From: Chryseobacterium sp. IHB B 17019
GTDB taxonomy: Bacteria; Bacteroidota; Bacteroidia; Flavobacteriales; Weeksellaceae
Length of the DNA stretch: 64,000 bases
Assembly: GCF_001456155.1 (NCBI RefSeq)
Contig: NZ_CP013293.1
Coordinates: 1,922,001 to 1,986,000, forward strand
Direction of reading: 5' to 3'
Position 1 is the first letter of the stretch; each line of letters starts with the position of its first letter. The notes beneath the pieces were generated by a model. That model was given only the letters and a program-made list of their open reading frames with translations. It had not been told where the DNA came from and did no database searches. Shown here piece by piece: positions 34,072 through 42,100 of the stretch. Both the position numbers and the translations under genes were made by a program.

Positions 34072-34092
34072 AACTCAGCGAGAAGCTGAGTT
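34072..34092 (-). terminator. Terminator of the DUF6261 gene
   Basis: AACTCAGC (34072-34079) and GCTGAGTT (34085-34092) form a perfect 8-bp stem, with TTTTTTTTATT after it on the minus strand. It lies 30 bp beyond the stop at 34122. Confidence 0.85.
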
Positions 34093-34121
34093 AATGATTT
34101 AGAATTTCTTTTTTTGTTTTA

Positions 34122-34844
34122 TTATTCAACCTTTGTTGCTGTCGGGCTTCCATTGTCCTGACTGCCTTTTGCCACAGAAGAATTTTTCGCAGCCTTTACC
34201 AGTTCATTTATATCAGAATACAGCAGTTCCCAACCCTGAACGTCTTTCATCGCCGTGATCAGGTTAATATAAGATTTTAATACTTTTTCCAGATCCTTAC
34301 GAATGGCCGAAGCGCTTGTCATCTGCCGAAGGTCTGCATTGGCTTCCGCCTGCTGTGCAAAAATGTCTTCAAAATCTGCCTGCTTAGTTTTCATTTCCGC
34401 AAAAGCTGTGTTGATAGAAAGTGCCGTAATTTTCTGTTGGTTTTCCGGAAGCTCTAATGTTTCGATCAGCTTTTTCATCTGTGCCGTCTGTGAAGAATAG
34501 CTTAAGCGGTCGATATCCAGTCCGAAAGTTTTAAATATTCCGTATAGGTCTTCCGACAACTGAACATTGGGAGCCGAAGGAAGCTTTCGGTAACCGTTCA
34601 AAAACGCTTTGAAATTGGAATACGCAAGATCCCTTTCACGGTCTGCAGCCGCCACATCTTTTCCTTTTCCACTGAAGGCTTGTTTTGTGTAAACTTTGTC
34701 ATACTCCGTGTACGAAGTCTGTAAAGACGCTACAAGCGGATGATTGGTGATCACAGTATATTTTCCTGATTGAGAATTTGAAATAATTCTTTGAGCTAAA
34801 GTCGCAAGATCTTTAGTACTCAACATAGTGAGTGCGATTTTCAT
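34122..34844 (-). CDS. DUF6261 family protein
   Basis: From the ATG at 34844 the protein has 240 residues; the frame is open from 34880 but the extra residues are not conserved. It begins KIALTMLSTKDLATLAQRII and is almost entirely helical, with heptad-like Leu, Ala and Ser spacing from residue 60 on. It has no signal peptide. DUF6261 is common in Chryseobacterium and relatives, often in several copies, and has no known function. Directly upstream is a G-rich stretch of degenerate 20-base repeats (34934-35065). Confidence 0.8.
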   Translation of the reverse strand: MKIALTMLSTKDLATLAQRIISNSQSGKYTVITNHPLVASLQTSYTEYDKVYTKQAFSGKGKDVAAADRERDLAYSNFKAFLNGYRKLPSAPNVQLSEDLYGIFKTFGLDIDRLSYSSQTAQMKKLIETLELPENQQKITALSINTAFAEMKTKQADFEDIFAQQAEANADLRQMTSASAIRKDLEKVLKSYINLITAMKDVQGWELLYSDINELVKAAKNSSVAKGSQDNGSPTATKVE

Positions 34845-34933
34845 TTGTTTGTGTTTTTGTATTAATAAATTAGAAATCAAATATATAAAAATTTATTTAG
34901 TTACAAACAGCCCTGAAATAAATCTCCTGAGAG

Positions 34934-35065
34934 CTTGGGAGGTTTTCGGCAAGTTGCGGGTGGTTTTCTGAGATCTTGGGAAGTTATAAACAGGCTTGTT
35001 TTAAATAAACTGAGGGGTTGGGTGGTTTGTTGCAAGGGTGTTTTAAAGCTTTGGAGGGGTTGGAT
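34934..35065. repeat. Degenerate G-rich repeats upstream of the DUF6261 gene
   Basis: The plus strand carries about seven imperfect units of some 20 bases with cores such as CTTGGGAGG, TTGCGGGTGG, CTTGGGAAG, GTTGGGTGG and TTTGGAGGGG, separated by TTTT-rich spacers. The strand is strongly skewed to G and T, unlike the surroundings. A minus-strand frame through the region (34901-35176) gives a repetitive low-complexity peptide and is not considered coding. The rest of the 34845-35206 gap is AT-rich with no gene. Confidence 0.5.
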
Positions 35066-35206
35066 GGAGTGAAATGGTTTATTTCTGTATGGAGATTTTG
35101 ATATGGAAAACCTTAATAAAATGTTCTTTAGTTTCTTTATATTTGAATTATAGTTTGGATTGACATATTGTGCCAATTCTCTATTAAGTATAATTAAAGA
35201 ATAACC

Positions 35207-35965
35207 GTGAAATACAATTATGAAGATTTAGGAGATACACTTCAAAAGCTCGTAGATGATTTAACTTACTTACATGATATTATTTCAATATCTACAAGTG
35301 GTATTAAGATGGTAGCAACAACTTCGAAGATTTCCAAGCTATTAATGGATATTGACGGAGAAAATGAAGATAATTTAAACAAACATTATAATGCGGAAAG
35401 GCTATCTAAAATTGCTAAAGATGAGATTGAAGCCAACTTCCCGTTTTTATACGCACAAGCGTCACTAATGCATTATTCATTTTTAGAAGGTTGTATTAAA
35501 CATTTAATAACCACTTTTATAAAAAATAACAATATAAATACGATAAATGAATTTAAAAATTTAAAAATTTCTTTAGGTGAATTTTTATCACTTGAGGAGG
35601 ATGAAAAAAACGATTATATTTTCCAACTTTATGAAAAAAACATAGCAATTGGAATTCAATATGGCGTAACTAGATTTGAAACTTTATTAGCACCGATAGG
35701 ATTGAGTGGTAAGGTGGATAAAGAATTAGCAAAAACTATTTTTGAATTAAGTCAAAAAAGAAATAATATTTTACATCGAGGAGGTATTGCAGACAGATTC
35801 TTAATTAAAAATTGTCCTTGGTTAAACTACAAATTGAATGACAAGATAATTGTGAATAATGAGAATTATGAAAAATCTTTTGAAGCTATTATTAAATATC
35901 TATCGTTAATTGCAATTCGAATTGGAGAAATGAGAGGAAAAGATATGTCTAAATACAGATTATAA
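35207..35965 (+). CDS. HEPN-domain-like protein (RxxxxH motif)
   Basis: From a GTG at 35207 the product has 252 residues, mostly helical and rich in Lys, Asn and Ile. The C-terminal half holds FELSQKRNNILHRGG with Arg185 and His190, the Rx4-6H motif of HEPN ribonucleases, preceded by a long helical segment with the polar pair expected in the fold (MHYSFLEGCIKHLITT at 89-104). This resembles the MAE_28990/MAE_18760 and RiboL-PSP-HEPN types of orphan or defence-linked proteins. No MNT nucleotidyltransferase or other antitoxin gene is adjacent. It could be a ribonuclease or a degenerate RNA-binding protein. Confidence 0.6.
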   Translation: MKYNYEDLGDTLQKLVDDLTYLHDIISISTSGIKMVATTSKISKLLMDIDGENEDNLNKHYNAERLSKIAKDEIEANFPFLYAQASLMHYSFLEGCIKHLITTFIKNNNINTINEFKNLKISLGEFLSLEEDEKNDYIFQLYEKNIAIGIQYGVTRFETLLAPIGLSGKVDKELAKTIFELSQKRNNILHRGGIADRFLIKNCPWLNYKLNDKIIVNNENYEKSFEAIIKYLSLIAIRIGEMRGKDMSKYRL

Positions 35966-36059
35966 TTGTAACTGTCACCGATCTCACTGAATTGTAATAT
36001 GTGAAATACCAAAAAAACGATAAGTATGAATTATAAATTCGTTCTATCATAAAGTGATA

Positions 36060-36081
36060 AACCTGCCTCACGGCAGGTTTT
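36060..36081 (+). terminator. Intrinsic terminator downstream of the HEPN gene
   Basis: AACCTGCC (36060-36067) and GGCAGGTT (36072-36079) form a perfect stem with a four-base loop followed by TT. Being GC-rich it contrasts with the AT-rich HEPN gene and may once have terminated the minus-strand hutU transcript on its other side. Confidence 0.6.
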
Positions 36082-36092
36082 CCTATATCAAA

Positions 36093-36124
36093 ACTTTGTC
36101 AAAGATTTTAAACTTTGACAAAGT
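36093..36124. repeat. Paired CTTTGnCAAAG palindromes
   Basis: ACTTTGTCAAAG (36093-36104) and CTTTGACAAAGT (36113-36124) are perfect inverted copies. Each is itself an odd palindrome CTTTG-n-CAAAG, with a different centre base, so the pair is both direct and inverted. It directly precedes the hutU-tail relic. Confidence 0.6.
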
Positions 36125-36125
36125 G

Positions 36126-36242
36126 GTTTTAAAACAAATCCTCATCTACAAAATTCGGAAGCGTCACTTTCAAATTCGGTTCCATTTCCATGGCTCTTTT
36201 GATGGCGAAAACAGCGCCTTCATTTCGTGCTCAGCTTCGTCT
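36126..36242 (-). pseudogene. Relic of a second hutU 3' end
   Basis: This 117-bp stretch aligns without gaps to the last 117 bp around the end of hutU (36922-37038). Eight bases differ. In the hutU frame seven are synonymous and one changes TGG (Trp) to TGA, so the 33 residues after it (from ARNEGAVFAIKRAMEMEPN to FVDEDLF) are identical to the live protein. The similarity stops at once on the far side. The relic lies downstream of an inserted gene. Confidence 0.85.
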
Positions 36243-36268
36243 GAAGATCCTTTGTTGAGGACAAAAAA

Positions 36269-36901
36269 TTATTGTGTGGCAAGCTGTTTATTTTTGACTT
36301 CTTCGCTGTACCTATCCTTTAAGATTTTGTAGTTTTTCAAATTTTCATCTGTTTTATTTATTTCCTTTTCATAACCCATTGCAGCAAAATATAGAGGTAA
36401 TGAAAATGAATCATAATTGCCTGTTTTCACATTGTCTATCCAATCCATATCATAATCTCTTAAATAGGTTTTTAATTTAGTAACAATAAAGTCTCTAATT
36501 TTAATTTGTTCCTTTAATACTAAATACTCAGGTAATGCATTTAAAGTAATAGATTTTTGAAATAACAATCTCTCTTCTTCCACTTCATCTTTGGATCGAA
36601 CATTATATAAAAGTGAAAACATTGTAACAATTACTCCGTAAATTATAAATAATGGAACGGGGGAAAAATTTGATCCACTCGTAACACCTATCGAGATAAG
36701 GAATACAAAGGGAATTGATGTCAAGAGATATCCTTTCAAAAGATTCTCCCTACATTTCTTAGCTTTATATTCCGCCGAATTTTTTTTATCAATAAAATAA
36801 TGTCCGGTAGGGAAAATTGGTACAAATATTACCAAAAACTTAGTTACAATTGCTTGTTTATTAAATTTATGTGATGCAGTAATGTCAATTATTCCAATCA
36901 T
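36269..36901 (-). CDS. Unknown membrane protein inserted between hutU and its relic tail
   Basis: The 210-residue protein has a hydrophobic segment at about residues 20-36, two further helices around 58-73 and 81-98, and a highly charged cytosolic C-terminal half (about 102-210), ending in Lys-rich sequence. No family is recognised. The unit of this gene plus about 46 bp fills the 679 bp between the two hutU tails, as if it were a compact cargo. Its base composition is AT-rich, similar to the HEPN gene and lower in GC than hutU. Function unknown. Confidence 0.65.
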   Translation of the reverse strand: MIGIIDITASHKFNKQAIVTKFLVIFVPIFPTGHYFIDKKNSAEYKAKKCRENLLKGYLLTSIPFVFLISIGVTSGSNFSPVPLFIIYGVIVTMFSLLYNVRSKDEVEEERLLFQKSITLNALPEYLVLKEQIKIRDFIVTKLKTYLRDYDMDWIDNVKTGNYDSFSLPLYFAAMGYEKEINKTDENLKNYKILKDRYSEEVKNKQLATQ

Positions 36902-36924
36902 GATATGTTATTTAAATTATTGTT

Positions 36925-38910
36925 TTAAAACAAATCCTCATCCACAAAATTTGGAAGCGTCACTTTCAGGTTCGGTTCCATTTCCATGGCTCTTTTGATG
37001 GCGAAAACAGCACCTTCATTTCTGGCCCAGCTTCGTCTTGAAATTCCGTTGTTCACGTCCCAGAATAGCATAGATTTTAATCTTCTGTCGGCATCATCGC
37101 TGCCATCTAACAACATCCCGAAACCACCGTTGATCACTTCTCCCCAGCCAACACCGCCACCATTGTGGATGCTCACCCAGGTTGCCCCACGGAAACTGTC
37201 ACCAATCACATTGTGAATAGCCATATCTGCCGTAAATCTCGAACCATCATAAATATTGGAAGTCTCCCTGTACGGCGAATCTGTGCCCGAAACATCGTGG
37301 TGATCCCTACCCAACACAACAGGCCCGATCTCACCGTTTTTAATGGCTCTGTTGAAAGCTTCGGCAATTTTCATTCTTCCTTCCGCATCGGCGTATAAAA
37401 TTCTGGCTTGTGAGCCGACAACCAATTTATTTTCCTGCGCTCCTTTAATCCACTGAATATTATCCTTCATCTGCTGTTGGATTTCTTCAGGAGATGTTTT
37501 GATCATTTCCTCTAAAACCTGACAGGCAATTTCGTCGGTTTTCTGTAGATCTTCCGGTTTTCCGCTTGTACAAACCCAACGGAACGGCCCGAAACCGTAA
37601 TCAAAACACATAGGACCCATAATATCCTGAACATAGCTCGGATATTTGAATTCCCTTCCCAAAGTCGGATTGTCAGACATTACATCTGCACCGGCTCTGG
37701 AAGCTTCCAGTAAAAAGGCGTTTCCGTAATCGAAAAAATAGGTTCCTTTTTCAGTGTGTTTATTGATCGCTGCAGCGTGTCTTCTCAACGTTTCCTGAAC
37801 TTTTTCCTTGAATAAGTCAGGGTTTTCTGCCATCATTTTATTGGATTCCTCAAAGCTTTGTCCGACAGGATAATACCCGCCCGCCCAAGGATTGTGAAGC
37901 GAAGTCTGGTCTGAACCAATATCAATTCTTACATTTTCCTGATCAAATTTTTCCCAAACCTCAACAATATTTCCCAAATAAGCCAGAGAAACAGTTTCCT
38001 GAGTTTCCTGGGCTTTTCTTACTCTTTGTACTAATTCATCAAGGTTTTCATGGATTTCATTCACCCATTTCTGTTCGTGACGGATTTTTGTAATCTTCGG
38101 ATTCACTTCTGCACAAACGGTAACACAACCTGCAATATTTCCGGCTTTCGGCTGAGCTCCACTCATTCCACCCAACCCTGAAGTCACGAATAAACCACCT
38201 TTTGGTTCTTTATTTATTTTTCTGAATGCATTTAAAACTGTAATCGTAGTTCCATGAACAATTCCCTGCGGACCAATGTACATATAGCTTCCCGCCGTCA
38301 TTTGCCCATATTGCGTAACACCCAACGCATTGAATTTTTCCCAATCATCGGGTTTAGAATAGTTCGGAATCATCATTCCGTTGGTCACCACTACTCTCGG
38401 CGCATCTTTGTGAGACGGGAATAATCCCATCGGATGCCCGGAATACATCACTAATGTCTGCTCATCCGTCATTTCCGACAAATATTTCATGGTCAAAAGA
38501 TACTGCGCCCAATTGGAAAAAACAGCGCCGTTTCCACCGTAAGTAATCAGTTCGTGCGGATGCTGAGCCACTGCATAATCAAGGTTATTCTGAATCATGA
38601 GCATAATGGCTTTTGCCTGTTCTGATTTTCCGGGATATTCTGAGATTGGTCTGGCCTTCATCTCATAATCCGGACGGAAACGATACATGTAAATTCTTCC
38701 GTATTTTTCCAATTCTTCTTTAAATTCAGGCAATAATTCTGCATGAAATTGAGGTTCGAAATAACGTAAAGCATTTTTTAAGGCTAATTTTTTCTCTTCT
38801 TCCCCTAAAATCTCCTTACGCTTCGGAGCGTGGTTGATATTGGTTTCGTATGGTTTCGGCTGTGGTAACTGGCTTGGAATGCCCTGCTGTATCTGTTCCT
38901 GGAATGTCAT
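36925..38910 (-). CDS. hutU: Urocanate hydratase
   Basis: The protein from the ATG at 38910 has 661 residues; the frame extends 29 codons upstream, but those give a low-complexity Leu/Asn stretch, so the conserved start TFQEQIQQGIPSQLPQPKPY is preferred. It resembles the long form of urocanase, a cytosolic NAD+-dependent enzyme that converts urocanate to imidazolonepropionate in histidine degradation. TSGLGGMSGAQPKAGNIAGC and the GSQARILYADAEGRMKIAEA segment are family signatures. Its last 33 residues are duplicated as a relic at 36126-36242. No other hut gene is in the window. Confidence 0.95.
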   Translation of the reverse strand: MTFQEQIQQGIPSQLPQPKPYETNINHAPKRKEILGEEEKKLALKNALRYFEPQFHAELLPEFKEELEKYGRIYMYRFRPDYEMKARPISEYPGKSEQAKAIMLMIQNNLDYAVAQHPHELITYGGNGAVFSNWAQYLLTMKYLSEMTDEQTLVMYSGHPMGLFPSHKDAPRVVVTNGMMIPNYSKPDDWEKFNALGVTQYGQMTAGSYMYIGPQGIVHGTTITVLNAFRKINKEPKGGLFVTSGLGGMSGAQPKAGNIAGCVTVCAEVNPKITKIRHEQKWVNEIHENLDELVQRVRKAQETQETVSLAYLGNIVEVWEKFDQENVRIDIGSDQTSLHNPWAGGYYPVGQSFEESNKMMAENPDLFKEKVQETLRRHAAAINKHTEKGTYFFDYGNAFLLEASRAGADVMSDNPTLGREFKYPSYVQDIMGPMCFDYGFGPFRWVCTSGKPEDLQKTDEIACQVLEEMIKTSPEEIQQQMKDNIQWIKGAQENKLVVGSQARILYADAEGRMKIAEAFNRAIKNGEIGPVVLGRDHHDVSGTDSPYRETSNIYDGSRFTADMAIHNVIGDSFRGATWVSIHNGGGVGWGEVINGGFGMLLDGSDDADRRLKSMLFWDVNNGISRRSWARNEGAVFAIKRAMEMEPNLKVTLPNFVDEDLF

Positions 38911-39043
38911 ATTTCGATTTAAGATGCTATGTTTAACGTTTAAAGTTAATTTTAAATTCAAAGTTTTAAAGATATTCAAATTAGAAAATCCGTGCAAATA
39001 AACGGTGAAAATTCAGCAGCCCGGAAATCAACGGTGTAAAAAA

Positions 39044-39069
39044 TTCCACCCCTCCGGAAGAGGGGAATT
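39044..39069. repeat. CCCCTC hairpin (dispersed CCTCC type)
   Basis: CCCCTC (39049-39054) and GAGGGG (39060-39065) with a CGGAA loop are flanked by ATTCC and GGAATTT, followed by CGATGGGG. The composition and layout resemble the CCTCC-type interspersed sequences seen between genes in many Bacteroidota. It lies between the start of hutU and the end of the large secreted protein gene. Confidence 0.4.
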
Positions 39070-39114
39070 TCGATGGGGCTATACTAAGTGTTCAATTTAA
39101 TTTTCAAAAATAAA

Positions 39115-39141
39115 AAACCTCACCGAAATTCAATGAGGTTT
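39115..39141 (-). terminator. Terminator of the large secreted protein gene
   Basis: AAACCTCA (39115-39122) and TGAGGTTT (39134-39141) form a perfect 8-bp stem ending in T on the minus strand, 21 bp beyond the stop at 39163. Confidence 0.8.
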
Positions 39142-39162
39142 ATTTATTCTATGTTTAAAATT

Positions 39163-42100
39163 TTAATTATTATTCTTCACAAGAAGCCAGCCGGTGAAGG
39201 TTCTTCCGTCCGGAAGGGTGATCACGTACCAGTAGCTTGATGTTGGGATGGCCCTGCCTTTTATGGTTCCGTCCCATACAAATTCTGAACTTGAACTTTG
39301 TTCGAAAATCAAAGACTGGTAACGGTCAAAGACTTTTACATTAGACATTTTACCTCCGAAAACATGGAGATTTTTGATGATCCATTTATCATTGAAGCCG
39401 TCTCCGTTTGGTGTGATGGCATTTTTAATATCCAACACTACACCCTGCTGCTTTACGATACAATCGCTGTTGGCGTATTTTACGTAGAACGTGGTGATTC
39501 CGGTGGGTAAATTGTAGAATGTATTGGTTGCCTGCCAAGTAATTCCGTCAATCGAATATAAAATTGTTTGGGAGCCTGTTGCGTGGACGGTGACATTATT
39601 TCCGTTAAATTCAAGCTGTTGGATAACCGGAACATCATAATGTTTAATCTCAAAAGTTTCGGTGTAAGTACAGCCGTTGCTGGCCGTTACGGTAAGCGTA
39701 TAAGTCCCAACAGTGGTGATTCCCGTAATCGTATCTGTAGTGGAAATGACCTGACCTGAAGGATTTGTCCAGACATAGCTTATGATGGTATGTCCTTCAA
39801 TATGAACGGTATACTCCAAAGAACCTTCCGGACAGAAATACAGCGTCGGAATATCAAAGACAGGGGTTTGTTTTAAAGATAAATGAATCTCTGCAACATT
39901 CGAGCAAAAACCGGGAACACTCACTTTTACATACACAATATTTGAGCCCGTACTTTGATTGTAACTAAAATTAGAAGGCGTAGCAATGGCGTTTGTTCCT
40001 GCATTAAGATCAGCCAAAGACGGATAATAGGTGAAAGTAACATTCGTTCCTGTGTATATCTGTGTCTGGAATTGTGTTAAATTAACGTTCTCAATTCCAT
40101 CATTTCCGATATCACAAACGGAAAGTTGGAAAGGCCCTCCGTTTTGTAAAGTCACTTTATTTCCGGACACAAAATTCACCGTAGCGATATCATCACAACC
40201 TGGAATGTTCTGAACTTTCACCCAAATCTGTGTAGGAAAAGGATTTGCTGTAAAGTTCGCCGGATTTGCAATCGGATTTGTACCGTTTTGGGCATCCTGT
40301 TGGGTTAAATAAAAAGTAAATGTATTTGCCGGATTCGGAATATCAACCATAATATTGGTAAAATTCAACAAATTAACTTCATAAGATCCATCCAGGTTTT
40401 CATCACAAACCGTAAGGGTGGAATTAATCGCTTTCGGAGGGAAATATGTATTCAACTGAATCGGCGCAACGGAATAACAACCCGTGGTCTGCGACTGAAA
40501 CCTTACCCAAACCTGAACTGAAGAAATGCTTGTTGTAATGGTAGTTCCTATCTGATTGGCCGGATTTCCTGCGTTCGCTTCTGCCGAAGTGTTGTAATAT
40601 GAAATCGTCATATCAGACAATGGCTGCGTATTTTGCGAAGGAAGAAACAACTGTGGAATAGCATCATTCAACTGGAAAGTTTCACTTAAATTAAAATCTT
40701 CATCACACGTTTCCAACGTCGCACTGTTCAAAACAACCGGCGGTAAAAATGTCATTTGGATATTTACCTGAGCCGCTGAAAAACATTCGCCATTATTAAA
40801 TTTAACCTTAACAAAAACCGTTGCGCTCCCACCGGAAACCACAAATTGTGTCGGATTTGTTATTTGATTGGAAAAAGTATGCGTTGTAGGATCATAGTTG
40901 GAATAATAGGTAAAACTCACATTTGAACCTGTATAAATTTGAGGTTGAGCTAATGTTAAATTATAAATTTCATTGCCGTCATTATTGTTATCACAAATAT
41001 TATTCAATGTAATGGTAACCGGAGAACTTACAGCCGGAGTTGAAGTTAAGCTTAAATTAACCGGATAAATCTGCTGGCAATTATAAGAATTAATTTTAAC
41101 AAAAACCTGTTGGTTTCCTGTAACGGTAACATTGGTAATCGGATTGGTTCCGTTTGTTGCATCTGCTAAAGTCGGATAGAAAATTGTCGATGCATTTTGG
41201 GTTCCTACAATTGCTGATGAATATTGTGATAATTGTACATTTTCTGAATTATCATTATTAAAATCACAAACCTCAAAATTAGACTGAACAATCACCGGAT
41301 GCACCAAATTTACTCGTATGGGTCTTACGGTATAACAGTCATCCGAAATTTCAAAACGAACGAAAAACGTCTGGGTTACAAGATTTCCATTGGTTGTTAT
41401 CGTTTGGTTCGGGCTGATTGGATTTGCACCTAAATTCGCCGCCGCTGAAGTCGCGTAAAATTCCGTCACCGGAACTGTAGCCGGGGAAATCAGCATCGTA
41501 GCGGAAAGGGTATTTAAATTAATACTGATATCATCCGTCCCATTAAAACAGATGTATTCATTCTTTTCATTAGCGACAATTTTATTGAAAGTAATATTCA
41601 TATTTACCGTTGCCACCGCAAAACAGCCGTTCTGGATTTCAACTCTTACATAAATCGTGTAAATGCCTTCTTTAATAGTATTTAAAACCGTTCCTGATCC
41701 TGTGTAAGCTTCATTATACGTATTATAAGCTGTAAAAATGGCTCCCGTTTGAGTAGAAATCAATGGTCCGATAGTCAACGGATAATCAAAAGGTTCCTGA
41801 TTATCAGCGTTAATATCACAAATTGAATAGGTAAAATTAATAGGCGAGTTCATATTTACTCCCGGCTTGAACTGGAAATGAATCGGGCCTAAAATATAGG
41901 TACAATTTCCTTCCTGAAGCCTTACCCAAAGGTTTGTAGCCGTCGTAATATTGGCTGTTGTAATGGGATTTATATTATTTTGCGCATCGGATTGAGTATT
42001 GAAATAAGTAATACCTGTCGTTCCCGGTGTGAAAAGTTCGGTGTTTAATAAGCTTAAGTTATAATTCTGCTCTACCCCATCGTTATTAGTATCGCACAGT

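Noticed and set aside
34901-35176. Minus-strand frame of 91 codons upstream of the DUF6261 gene
   Set aside because: It runs through the degenerate G-rich repeats and gives a low-complexity peptide. It has no plausible homology, and its start region is not promoter-like. The repeats explain the openness.
36054-36332. Plus-strand frame of 92 codons across the hutU-tail relic
   Set aside because: It is antisense to the relic of hutU and to the end of the inserted gene. Its openness comes from the antisense of a coding sequence.
38911-38997. N-terminal extension of hutU
   Set aside because: The added 29 residues are Leu/Asn-rich and lie before the conserved urocanase start, so translation probably begins at 38910.
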